Below are positions 28,561-38,655 of a DNA stretch of 64,000 bases, in pieces (position 1 is the first letter of the stretch; each line of letters begins with the position of its first letter). The position numbers were made by a program, and so were the translations under genes. This DNA comes from Pyropia yezoensis (Eukaryota > Rhodophyta > Bangiophyceae > Bangiales > Bangiaceae): the NCBI GenBank assembly GCA_009829735.1, contig CM020619.1, positions 10,468,375-10,532,374 of the forward strand. Reading direction: 5' to 3'. Under the pieces are notes generated by a model, which searched no databases, was not told the DNA's origin, and saw only the letters and a list, made by a program, of their open reading frames with translations.

Positions 28561-30635
28561 CTACAGGAGCGTAAACGTAAACTCCTGGCGGCTGGGCAGC
28601 GCCAGCACCACGTCCCGCACGAGCACCTCCCCCCCCCCCCCCCCCCCCCACCGCTGTCTGCCCCCCCCCCGCCGGCGCCGGCGCCGCCCCCCCCCCCGCC
28701 CCCCCCCGCGTCCCCAAACCGCAGCACCGCCCCCCCCACGGCGGCGAGGCGCACCTCCACGACCAGCCCCCCCGGGGGCGGCCGGAGGCACTCGACGAGC
28801 ACGTCCACCCGGTGGGCCTGGAACTGGAGGCGCGGGTCGAGGCGCCCCCGCGCGGCGCGCCCCCCCCCCCCCGCCGCCCGCACGCACAGCCGCCACTTGC
28901 AGCCGGCAAAGAGGAGGGTGCCGACGGGCTTCCACCCCGACGACAGCGCCGACGCGGCGGCGATGGAAAAGACGGCGGCGGTGGAGCGGGCGCGGCCGGC
29001 GGCGGCGCCGCCGGGGGCGGCGGCCGGCACGCCGGGGGGCGGGGGGGGCACCCGCCCGCCGACGCCCGCGGTGGGGTGGGGGAGGGGGGGGGGGGGGGGG
29101 GCGTAGCCAAGACCCCCGCCCCCGCCGCCGCCGCCGCTGCCATTGCCAACGCCCCCGGGGGGGGGCACCAGCGACGGGAAGGTGGGGAGGGTGGGGGTGG
29201 TGGCAAAGCTCCCCGACCGCAGCGCCGCGGCCGTCGCCATCCCGGGCAGCGGCGCCGTGCCGTCGGGGGTGCCGCCGCCAGAGGCACGCCAGCCGGCGAC
29301 CCCCCCCCGCGGGGGGGTGGCGGGGAAGAAGGGCGACGATGGCGCCGACGGCGACGGCGCAGCGGGGCTGCCGGGGGGGGACGCCGTCCCGGACGATGCC
29401 GACCCGCCGTCGCTGCCGCCGGCAGCTACCCAGCCGTCGGCCTCGGCGGCGGCCGCCGCCGCGTCGGCGGCCGCCGCCAGCGGCAGCAACCCCGCGGGGA
29501 GGGGCAGCAGCGCGGTGCTGCCGCCGCAGCCGCCGTCGCCGCCGCCCTCCTTGCCGTCGGTGGACGTGTCGCTGTCCGTGTCCCCGTCGAGGCCGCCGCC
29601 GCCGCCGCCGCCGCCGCGGCCATTGCCGGTGGCCCCCGCCTCCCCCCCCCGGCCATTGGCGCCACCCCCGCCGCCCCAGCCGCCGCTCATCCGCGCGGCG
29701 GAGCGGGCGTTGAGGCGGGCCATTTCGTCCACCTCGGCCCCGTCTTCGTCGCCCGACGACGCTGCCGCCGCGGCCGTTGCCCCCTCCCGGCGTGAGCGCC
29801 CGCGGCTGCCACTCCGCGCCGCCGCGCCGCCGCCCCCCCGCCACCGCCCCGCCGCCTCCATCACCCGCATGGTCATCCGCGCGGCGGCCGCGACGGGCGC
29901 CCAGTCGTCCACCCCCGCCGCGAGGTCCACGCCGGGCACCGCCGGGTCGAGGATGACCAGCCGCGGGCGGGCCGCGACGGGGGGTGGCGGCGGCGCCGTC
30001 GCTGCCGCGACGCGCGCCGAGTGGAAGGCGTCCCAGCTGAGCGTCAGCACCCCAGGGATGGCGCCGTCCCCCTCCCCGTCTGCGTCATCGTCGTCAATGT
30101 CGGCGTCGTGGTGGCCACCCGCGGCGCCGCCGCCCAGCGGTGGGGCGTCTGCGACAGACAGCAGGCGGAGGAAGCGGTAAAAGAGGCGACAGAGGACCGT
30201 CTCGGTCATGGCCGCCGGGTCGGCCCAGGCGGCCACGTCGCGGTGGTCCCCCCCGCCCGCGCCCCCCCCCCGCCACCGCCCCTCTGCACCGTCATCGTCG
30301 TCATCGTCGGGGTCCCCCCCGTCCTCGTGAAAGGCCGACAGCATGACCAGCTCCAGGCCGAGGTCACCCAGCCCCGCGGCGCCCGGCCCCAGCGCCCCGC
30401 CCCCCCACACCTTGGCCAGCCGCGCCGCCCGGGGGTACCCCCCCCCCTGCGCTGCCAGCCACGCCGTCCGCGCCACCGCCCCGCCGCCGGCCGCCCACCG
30501 GTGGCGGGCGGCACCCCCCCCCCCGGGGGGCAGGCTGCTGCCGCCCCGCGGCAGCACCCCGCCAATGGTGGCCGACAGGAGGACCTCCTCCGGCTCGCCC
30601 CCCGCGAGGGAGTCGGCGCCACCGCGGCGGCCGCT

Positions 30636-30671
<36 letters not shown>

Positions 30672-30707
30672 CCGCGGGGGGGGGCGCCGCGGGGGCACGC
30701 CCCCCAC

Positions 30708-30742
<35 letters not shown>

Positions 30743-31376
30743 CAGTGGCAGCAGCCGCGGAGGCGGCAGCCGCGGCGGCGGCGGCCATGCCGCCGCCGCC
30801 GCCGCCGCCCCACGCGCCAATCGGCACGCTCACCGCCACCGCGTCCGTGTCGTCAACCTCACTCCCCCACACGCGGACCCCCCCCCCCCCCCGCGCGAGC
30901 AGCCGCCACAGCGCCGCGCGGTACTCGCCGCCCAGGGCGGCAACGTAGGCGTCCACGAGCACCACCACCCGCAGCCGCGGGGGCTCCCCCCCCGGCCCGT
31001 CCCCGTCGCCCCCCCCCCCCCCCCCCCCCCCCACCGGCGCCCCCCCCCGAGTGCCCCCCCCCCCCCCCCTCCGAGCCCCCCTCGGAAGCGCTCCCACCGG
31101 CGCCCCCCCCCCCCCGCCCCCTCCCCTGCCACCGGCCGCCGACGGCGGGGGCGGCGGCACCGCCCCCGCCGCCACTGCCGTGCGGCGGCCGTACGCACAG
31201 ACGGGGAGGACGGCGCGGGCGGGGAGGAGGCGGGAGAGGGCGCCGGTGGGCAGGATGGCCGCCCGGAAGGCCGCCAGCGCCGCCGCGCACGCGGCCAGGT
31301 CGGCGGGGGGGGGGCGGGACAGCCGCGCGATTCGGGAGAGGGGGAGGGGGTAGGGCGACGCGAGGGGGGGGGCCAT
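28561..31376 (-). CDS. OAS-like protein (2'-5'-oligoadenylate synthetase C-domain), frameshift near the 3' end
   Basis: About 938 codons from ATG 31376, with long Gly/Ala inserts. The central part matches the OAS1 C-terminal (PAP/OAS substrate-binding) pattern in order: YPRAARLAKVWGG, LGLELVMLSAFHED, MTETVLCRLFYRFLRLL, then RPRLVILDPAVPGVD and DDWAPVAAAARMTMRVME (compare RPVILDPADPTGN...GWRQLA of OAS1). The N-terminal nucleotidyltransferase region is degenerate: AYGRRTA (about residue 61) where GSxxxGT is expected, and VVVLVDAYV without a clear Asp-x-Asp. It may be a pseudoenzyme. The C-terminal part (LQFQAHRVDVLVECL, LVVEVRLAAV) continues sensibly into DVVLALPSRQEFTFTLL only if the frame changes inside the 21-G run (28629-28649, plus-strand C). 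Divergent from the FNT gene. Function unknown. Confidence 0.6.
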
Positions 31377-32810
31377 GGTGGGAAGAGGAGGGGGGGGGGG
31401 GGGTGGGGGGGAGAGGGGGCGGGGAAAGGGAAGAGCGCGGGAAGGGGGGGGGTACGGTTCCTTCTAGGGAGTGGGATTGGGGGAGGGGGGGGCAAGAGGC
31501 CGGCGCGGGGGGGGAGAAGTGGGGGGGGGACGGAAAAAGTGGAGGGGGGGGAGGGGAGACGTAAGGGGGGGGGACAAGTGCGGAGGGGGGAAGCGGGGGG
31601 GAAGGGAGACGGCTGCCGCGACAAAGTGTGGGCGCCAGACGGGGGCTGGCCGGCAAGGCAGACGTCGGCCTGCTGCCTGGCGGTCCCGGGGGGCCGGCAA
31701 GAGGCAGGGAAACCAGCAGTGACCCACCGGGCTCCCCCCCCTGGCGGGCCACACCCCCGCCGCCACCGCCCACCCCCACCACCCCCACCACCACCCCCAC
31801 CGGCGGGCAACAAAACTCCCCAACGGGACGCGCCGCCAGGTGGGGTGCCAACCAGAGGCGATTGCAGCGTGGCCGATGCCGTATTGGCGCACGGCCGGGG
31901 GGGGGGGGGGGGGGGGGGGAACGGGAGGGTTGCTTCCTTTGAAGGAATGCGCCGCATGCGGGCTGCTGCCGCGCCGGTGCCGTTGGCCGTGACCGCCACG
32001 CCCGCCGCGGTGCGTGGCCGCCGCCGCGGCCGCGCGCCGCGAGAGGAGCGGCGCGGTCGCGGTGGGTGGTTGCCACCGTGGTTGGGGGGGGGGGGGGGTG
32101 TGCGGGAAAGCGAGCGCACGGCAGCTGGCTTGTAGGGGCCGCACAAAACAAAAGTTTAAAACATTGCGGGTGCTACTTTTGTGACCTCTCGGCAGCACCG
32201 CCAAGCCGCCCATCCCAACCACGTTGGGTTTGGGTAGGGTATTTATCCGTGTATCCAAAGGGGAACCGGCGCTGGGAAGAGGGACCCCCGCCCACCCCCA
32301 CCCACGGGGGCCCCCCCACCCCGCACTTTGATCGGCGCGTTTGATCCGGCCCATGAGACCCAGCCAGTGACGCACTGGCAGTCGGGTGAGCGAGGGCTCA
32401 CGCAATCGCCCAGAGGCGGCCGCGCGGCGGCGCCCCCGTCGCTGCCGGCTGCCGCCCCCGCTGGTGCAACCGGTGGGGCCTCGCGGGGCACCGCTTCGCT
32501 GGTGTCCCCATCCCACCCTCGGCAGTCGGTCGTTCCCCCCCCCACGCCAGCGCCCGTCCGCATTGGCTTCCTCTGCTGCTGCCCGCCACCCCGCCCGTTC
32601 ATCGCGCTACGACTGTATTTTTTTCCCATCACTCCCTAGTCATCTTGCCCCCCCTGCTGCCGCCACCGCCCGTCGCCACTACCGCCTCCCCACCACCCCC
32701 CGCCCGGCGCCTTTCGGCCCCCGACGCCCACCCCGCTTCCGCTCTCCCCCTCCCCGGAACACCCCCCCCTTCCTCTCTCTTGTCGCGTTGCCGCTCGCGC
32801 CTCGCCGGCC
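31377..32810. promoter_or_regulatory. Shared divergent promoter region (OAS-like / FNT)
   Basis: 1.4 kb between two divergent start codons. The left third is G-rich on the plus strand (C-rich leader for the OAS-like gene, including 14 G at 31390-31403). An AT-richer patch lies at 32145-32180, and GGGTATTTATCC at about 32238 is a weak TATA-like element. No ORF I can support. Confidence 0.4.
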
Positions 32811-33839
32811 ATGGACGTTGCGGCGTTTGCGCCGCCCGGCGGGTGGGCGCGCGTGGGCAGCGGCGCCCCCCCCCCCCCCTGCCGCCTCGTGCGTGTCGGC
32901 GGGCGCCCCCCCCTGGCGGCCGCCCGCCGCCCCGCCCCCCCCCCCCCCGCCGCCGCCACCGGCTGGTACGCGTCGGCGGCGGCGGCGGGGGCGGGCCCCC
33001 CCCCCGCGGCGGCCGCCCCCCCCGCCGCCTCCCCGGCGGCCCCGCCGCCGCCCACCGCGACGGCCAGCCTGGCCACCCCCCCCGCCACGTGGGCGGCGGC
33101 CACCACAGCGGGGGCGGCCAAGGCGGCGTCGCCCACCGTCAAGGCGCTGCTGCTGGCCGTTGCCGGGGGTGCGTACATTGCGCTCGGCGGGCTGCTGGCG
33201 CTGAGCGTCGGCGGCGCGTGTCCGGGGCTGGCCGCCGCCAACCCGGGGCTGGCCAAGCTGCTGTTTGGGGTGGTGGGCCTCCCCGCGGGCCTGACGCTCG
33301 TCCTTGTCACGGGCGCGGAGCTCTTTACGGGCAACGTGGCCGTCGTCGGCGCCGCCGCCCTGGCCGGCCGCGTTGGCTGGGGGCGCCTCGCCCGCTCGTG
33401 GGCGGTTGCGTACGCGGGCAACTTCCTCGGCTCCCTCGCGGTCGTGGCGCTCGTTGCGGCGGCGGGCACCCTCACCGGCCCCGCCGCGGCAACGGCGGTG
33501 GCGGTGGCGGGGACCAAGGCGGGGCTGGCGTTTTGGCCCGCCTTTTGGCGGGGCGTCGGCTGCAACTGGCTCGTCTGCCTGGCCGTGTGGATGGCGGCGG
33601 GGGCGCGGGACTTTGGCGGCAAGGCGGGCGCCACGCTGGTGACGGTGCCCGCGTTTGTGGCCATGGGCTTTGAGCACTCGGTGGCCAACATGTTTTTTAT
33701 CCCCATGGGCATGGCCCTCGGCGCGCCGGTGGGCCTCCGCGCGCTGCTGCTGGGCAACCTCCTGCCGGTGACGCTGGGGAACATTGTCGGCGGGCTGGTG
33801 CTCGTAGCGGGGCTCGCATGGGCCGCCCATGGGCGGTAG
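32811..33839 (+). CDS. Formate/nitrite transporter (FNT) family channel
   Basis: 342 residues from ATG 32811 in a GCCATGG context. The first 95 residues are Ala/Pro-rich with basic residues and could be an organelle-targeting extension. Residues about 100-342 are a full FNT fold with six membrane segments. The family signatures are present: TVKALLLAVAGGAYIALGG (segment 1), FTGNVAVVGAAALAG, WAVAYAGNFLGSL, GVGCNWLVCLAVWMA, and GFEHSVANMFFIPMG carrying the conserved central His. FNT pentamers pass formate, nitrite or related monovalent anions; algal NAR1 proteins of this family import nitrite into the plastid. Which anion is carried here cannot be told from sequence. Divergent from the OAS-like gene, convergent with RRP15. 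Confidence 0.93.
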   Translation: MDVAAFAPPGGWARVGSGAPPPPCRLVRVGGRPPLAAARRPAPPPPAAATGWYASAAAAGAGPPPAAAAPPAASPAAPPPPTATASLATPPATWAAATTAGAAKAASPTVKALLLAVAGGAYIALGGLLALSVGGACPGLAAANPGLAKLLFGVVGLPAGLTLVLVTGAELFTGNVAVVGAAALAGRVGWGRLARSWAVAYAGNFLGSLAVVALVAAAGTLTGPAAATAVAVAGTKAGLAFWPAFWRGVGCNWLVCLAVWMAAGARDFGGKAGATLVTVPAFVAMGFEHSVANMFFIPMGMALGAPVGLRALLLGNLLPVTLGNIVGGLVLVAGLAWAAHGR

Positions 33840-34587
33840 GTGAGGGGGGTGTTTGTGTTGAGGGGTGGGGGCGGGGGTTGGGGTTTGGGGGGGGGGGTGG
33901 GCTGGTGGGCTGGAGTGGGGTGCGTCACAGGGGCGGAGGGGGGGGCGAGAAGGGGAGCGGAGCGGGGGGGGGGGGGTAGGTGTAGCAGGGGTCGCGTTGC
34001 GTATGCCAATCCGCAGCGTCCCCTCTGCTGCCGGTTGAGTGACCGCTTGGGGGCGTGCGCCTTTTTATTGCCTCGTTCTTTATTTCTTCTGGTTTGGCCA
34101 CCCCGGCGGCATCGTCTGGTGCTCCCCACCCACCCCAGGCCACCGCAGCGCTTCCCACCCGGGGCGACCACGCGGACACCGCCACGGACCAGCCCCCGGC
34201 GTCTGGTGGCCTCGCCGGGTGCCACCGCCATCGCCCAGACACTCGCAGCCTGCTTGCAGCGCTGCCCTGACGAAGACCACGCTCATCGATTAATCATGCG
34301 GGCTGGCGCAGGGGGCGGCCGTGCCCCTCGCTTCGCGGCCTCCCAGCCTGCGTCGCCATGCCATAGACGTGGCTACCCCGGCCCTTCCACACCAGGCACG
34401 CCCTACCCCCACAAGGTACACTACAGAAAGCCATTTGATGCCGCCCGCCTCGCAACCACACCCACATCTCCCCCCGGGGACGCTCCCCACCCCCACGCCA
34501 ACCGTCATTCCCGCCCCACCACCCCTGTCCCGACAGCCCCCCTGTCCACCCACTCTCTCTCTGTCTCCCACCACCGCCGCACACCCC
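33840..34587. other. Convergent 3' intergenic region (FNT / RRP15)
   Basis: G-rich at first, then mixed composition around 34.0-34.3 kb. Only short biased ORFs; nothing recognised. Confidence 0.5.
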
Positions 34588-35532
34588 TCATTCCGCCTCC
34601 GTCTCCCCCTCCGTTTCCCCCCCCCGCAGGAGCTTCATAAACCCAGACCGGTCGACCATCCCCCCTCCCCCCAGCCCCGGCGCCGCCGCCGATGCTGCCG
34701 CTGCCGCCGCCCCCTTGGCCCCTGCCTTACCCCGCTTGCCGCCCTTTTTCCCACCTCCCCCCCTCGAGGCGCCCGCGGCCGCCCCCCCCGCCCCCTCCCC
34801 CGCTTCCGCAACGGCGCCCCGCTGCGCAGCGGCAACGGCGTTGAAGAGGGCAACCGCGCCGGCAGTGGCAATGCGCTTGCGCTCCCGCTCGGCGGCCCCC
34901 CCCGTGGCAGCGTCGGGCACCTCCCGGCCGCGGGCCACCTTGGCCGCCCGTGCCTTGGCCGCCGACCGGGTGGCGGCGGCGGTGGCAGCGGCGGTTGCCG
35001 CCGCCGCCGCTACGCCCGCCGACCCCGAGAGGATGCCGCCGCCGGGGGAGGCGTCCCGACTCCGCCGCCGCCGCCGCGCCGTCTCATCACCGGCGGCCGC
35101 AGCGGCGGGGACGCGGGATGACGAGGGGGCGGTGGAGGTGGGGGCAGGGGCGCCGCCCCCGGGGGTGGGCAGCAGGCGCGCGAGGCTGGCGCCGAGCGCG
35201 CGGCCAGACGAGCCGTCCAGCGGGCCATTCGCGTCGCGGTCGGCCGAGTGGGCCGGAGGGCGGGGCCGCCGTGGCCGCCGCCCTCCCTCCCCGTCTGAGC
35301 TGCTGCCGTCGTCGACGTCGCTGTCGACGTCATCGTCGTCGGCCGAGGAGCTCCCGCCCGACGACGCGGGCGTCGCGGAGCCAGAGGAGAGGGACGCCGA
35401 GTTGCCCGAGGCGGAGCCGGCCGGCGCACCCGCGGCGCCAACGGGGAGAGTGGTGTCAGGGGCGCTGTCGGAAGAGCCGCCGGGGGTGGCCGAGGACGGC
35501 GCCGACGACTCGGACGACGACGAGGAAGACAT
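34588..35532 (-). CDS. RRP15: RRP15-like ribosome biogenesis protein
   Basis: 314 residues from the ATG at 35532; the frame is open slightly further upstream but without ATG. Residues 1-115 are Ser/Asp-rich and acidic. The remainder follows the Rrp15p pattern: a helix ALGASLARLLPT, GGGILS, a basic Ala-rich helix, then RIATAGAVALFNAVAAAQ, which corresponds to the family signature iAt.GvvqLFNAv..q. The C-terminus is VDRSGFMKLLRGG, matching the terminal sFl.mLk motif. RRP15 works in the nucleolus in pre-60S maturation and 27S/25S rRNA processing. Gly/Lys-rich insertions (GGGGKKGGKRGKAG) separate the conserved blocks. Length is normal for the family (about 250-330 residues). Confidence 0.85.
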   Translation of the reverse strand: MSSSSSSESSAPSSATPGGSSDSAPDTTLPVGAAGAPAGSASGNSASLSSGSATPASSGGSSSADDDDVDSDVDDGSSSDGEGGRRPRRPRPPAHSADRDANGPLDGSSGRALGASLARLLPTPGGGAPAPTSTAPSSSRVPAAAAAGDETARRRRRSRDASPGGGILSGSAGVAAAAATAAATAAATRSAAKARAAKVARGREVPDAATGGAAERERKRIATAGAVALFNAVAAAQRGAVAEAGEGAGGAAAGASRGGGGKKGGKRGKAGAKGAAAAAASAAAPGLGGGGMVDRSGFMKLLRGGETEGETEAE

Positions 35533-37910
35533 GACGGCGGCACAGGCCGAGAGGGGAGGGGAGGGTACTCTTGGGTATGGAAATCGGCAGCGTAGAGCAG
35601 CTCTGAGGGGAAACCGAGTCAGAAGAGCGGCCAAAGCGACACTTGCGCCTGCAGCGAAGCGAAAAAGTGCACCTCGGAGTCAAGGCAGCAGCGTATGCCG
35701 ACGACAGCCACAGACTACGCGGCTACGGCGCGTGGGGCAGCGCTCGTTGGCCGTGCGCCGTCGTTGTCCGTGAAAATAAAGGATTCAGTGACAACATAAG
35801 TAAGTTCTTCCAAGAAGTCACGTATTTACTGTGTCAGAAAACTGCCGTTTGTGTACTGTACATGTACAATACCGCGAGGACGCGGTTCTTCCTGACCGCG
35901 TCATGGTCACACGCAAGTTTCAGGCACTGTCTTGCCTACAAACGTCGCCCGCCTCCTTGCCAAGAGATAAACCCGCTCGCGCGCTTTGTGGCGGTCACAT
36001 AGGCCTGTCTGACGCGCGCACGTGGATCCCTTGGCCGGTGACGGCGCCCTTGGCGACGGGCGTGTGCACCACAGACGGGGGTACAGGGTCCACTCTGCCG
36101 ATTGCCACGTCGCTGCACCGTGGACATGACGGCAGCGGTCACCAACCCTGGGGGGGTCCTTCGGCGGCGCCAATGGCCACCCACCCCCTCTCCCCCGCTG
36201 CCCGCACTGCCGTGGCGTCTGCCGCTCCCTGTGTGGGGTCTGGCAGACGATGGCACCTCCTCCGTCGAGTGCGCGGGCGGCAAGGCGCGTGGCGGCCATG
36301 GCGCTGCCAGCAGTGGTGGTTTCAGCCGCTACCGCGGTCCGGGGGCTTACCTTTGTGACCAAACCCACGGGTGGCGACCTGTTGCCCAAACTATTGCTCT
36401 GGGCGGCGCGCCAGCGATAGCCGTGAGGGGAGCGACGTGGCGTCGGGGGTGGTCGGTATGTAGCCAGCAGCGGCTTCGCAGGAAGACAGCAGCGGCGTCG
36501 GCCGCCGTGGCATCCTTCTGCCGCGGTTGCCCACACCAGTGGCGGCGGGGGTGCGCCGCACGCTGGGCGCCACTCACTGCCTGACCGGTGCGCCATCCAC
36601 CACTCGCAGCGGTGTTTGCACCTGCGGCCGCCGCCAGAGCGGCCTCGCCGGCCATGATCGCTGATAAGATGCCGCCGCCGCCGAGGCCGCCGTTGCTACC
36701 CCGCCGCCGCACAGGCCGCCGTCGCTACCGCGCCGCCGCCCAGGCCGCCGTCGCTACCTCGCCGCCGCCAGAGCTTTGACACAGGCTATTGTCGGTGGGC
36801 CAGTCACCGTCGTGGTCAAGGTGCTGACATGGATGGCTGGCGGCCGGCAGGGTGGCGTCTGCGCTCCCCGGGGAACGCCAGACCCGCTTTTTCCGGTTCT
36901 GACCCAAGAGCCTTCCCAACACCGCAGCTGTCGGTGTTGGAAGGGCTCTTGGGTCAGAACCGGAAACATCACAACTTATTCGCTGATGTCCCTTCAAATG
37001 CGTGTGTCGGCGGCCTAACCTACGACACGAGATTTTTTCGCCCCGTTCCCCTCGCTCACAGATCCCGCAACCCCATCTCGTGCACGGCCACGCACTCAGC
37101 CACGCACACGCGCTGCAGCTGCCGCCTCCAGCAGACAACATCAAACCTTCCCCAGCAGATTGCAAAATACAGATACTGCACGTCACCTGGTCGACCCCCC
37201 CCCCACAGCCATCAAAAACGCCACCCTCGGGGGCGTCTCGACGCGTTCGAGTGTACTGTACCCGCCCCCCGCCCGCCCTCAGCCCGAACGCAGCAGAGCG
37301 CTGCTTCTGCGGGGGGCGAGGTTCAAAGGCGGGCACACACTCTGCGGGTTTCGTGGGGGGGTCCTGTGCGCAGCCCTCCCCCCTCGTCACCCCGCGTGCT
37401 GGCCAGCCCGACGGGCCCCCCGTCCGCAGGGGCCTTCGGGAGCTCACGGCTATTTAGGGGGCGCGCGCCTGGCGGCTGGGGCAGCGTGTCTCGCAGTCGC
37501 CACGCCATGTCTCTCCTCCTCGCTGCATGCCCTACGAACCATCACCAAGCTCCCGCACACACCCGCACTCACCCGCGCGCCCATATTCAAGAGTATCATA
37601 CATACCCCCACCCGTGTCAAGCACCTCCCCCGGCCCCCACCCCCGCCGACGTCGAGCAACCTCGCTGCTGCTCTGCCGCGTCCGCATCGCCTCCCCGCCT
37701 CCCGGCGCTCAACGTCACGTGCCGCTCGAGGTGTGCACCGCGTGTTACACCCGCTGCGGGTGGTCGTGGCTCGTTGCTCACCTCGGCGCTACCAGCCGCC
37801 TTCGTCACCGGCCACGCGCCCACCCATCGCCCCACTGCCTCGCGCGTTCTTTGGCCCACCCCCCCCCCCCCCCCCTCACCTTTTCCTGGCCCTTGACCCG
37901 CCCCGGCGTC
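35533..37910. other. Intergenic region with an inverted repeat and a C-tract leader
   Basis: 2.4 kb without a convincing gene; open frames on both strands show no resemblance to known families. It contains the 36890-36966 hairpin. The last 55 bases before 37911 include a run of 17 C (37859-37875). Confidence 0.45.
36890..36966. repeat. 35-bp inverted repeat (hairpin)
   Basis: Arms 36890-36924 and 36932-36966 are complementary apart from one local CCTTCCC/CCCTTCC difference, separated by the 7-nt loop CAGCTGT. Arms begin TTTCCGGTTCTGACCC. It could be a miniature foldback element, a small-RNA precursor or a transcription-termination structure. Confidence 0.9.
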
Positions 37911-38354
37911 ATGGACATGGGCATCCTTGAGTGGAGCCTGCCTCACCGCCAACCAAAGTCTCCTCTGCTGGCGCCCCTTTCGTGGGTGCACCGCCGTCGC
38001 TGGGGATGGGAGGCGGGCCACGAGACACCGCCGCCGCCGCCACCCCAGCCCCTGGACTCGTCGTCGTCGTCGCCGCCGTCTTCGTCATCGTTGCCGCCAT
38101 CGTCGTCGTCGTCGCCGCCGCCGTTGCCATTCTCCGAGGCGTCGCCGTCTTCGTCAACGTCGTCGTTGACGCCGCCGTCGCCCACGGCGGTGCTGCCCGC
38201 CGCAGACATGTCGCTCGCGGGGGAGCTTCCCGGGGGCAAGACGGCGGGGCGGGGCAAGGCGCGGGCGCCGGCGCCGGCGCCCGCCGCCGTGGCGGTGGTG
38301 GTGGTGTCGCCGTCCACTGATGGTTCACCGGCCGACCAGGCTGGCAGCAGGTAG
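37911..38354 (+). CDS. Possible short Ser/Pro-rich protein
   Basis: A 147-residue ORF whose ATG follows a C-tract leader like those of the better-supported genes and whose 3' flank is T/G-rich like their 3' flanks. The N-terminus (MDMGILEWSLPHRQPKSPLL) is ordinary; residues 45-100 are Ser/Pro runs from TCG/TCC repeats; the end is Ala/Val-rich. An opposite-strand acidic ORF (37943-38362) and another plus frame overlap it, so the frame choice is weak. No family recognised. Confidence 0.3.
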   Translation: MDMGILEWSLPHRQPKSPLLAPLSWVHRRRWGWEAGHETPPPPPPQPLDSSSSSPPSSSSLPPSSSSSPPPLPFSEASPSSSTSSLTPPSPTAVLPAADMSLAGELPGGKTAGRGKARAPAPAPAAVAVVVVSPSTDGSPADQAGSR

Positions 38355-38655
38355 CGGCGCATGCGGATGCTACCATGCGCCCTCGCGACGGCGCGTTGCT
38401 GGACTGTTATTGGATTAGGTGGACCTGTCGCTTTGTTTTTGTTATTGTTGGTGCGTGGGTCTGTGATGCGTCCTTGTGATGGTGGTGGGGGTGTTGTTCA
38501 CATTCGTGCTGCGTGTCGGACTCATTTGTCGGGTGCCTATCGCGGCCAAGCTTTCTCCTCACCCGGCGTTGTCAAGAAGCTTCACAGGAGGGTTGTGTGG
38601 AACTATTTTTTATATATACGGCATGCTGCCGATTTCTCGAAGTCCCCACTGTTTG
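38355..38655. other. T/G-rich intergenic region
   Basis: AT-richer than the surroundings, with TTTTTATATATACGG at 38608-38622. It probably contains 3' ends from both sides. No gene seen. Confidence 0.5.

Noticed and set aside
30021..32135. A 704-residue plus-strand ORF
   Set aside because: Antisense of the OAS-like gene and of G-rich leader DNA; Pro/Arg/His-rich with no family resemblance.
37943..38362. Acidic minus-strand ORF opposite the Ser/Pro-rich candidate
   Set aside because: Asp runs are the complement of TCG/GTC repeats; no start-context or family support, though the plus-strand choice is also weak.
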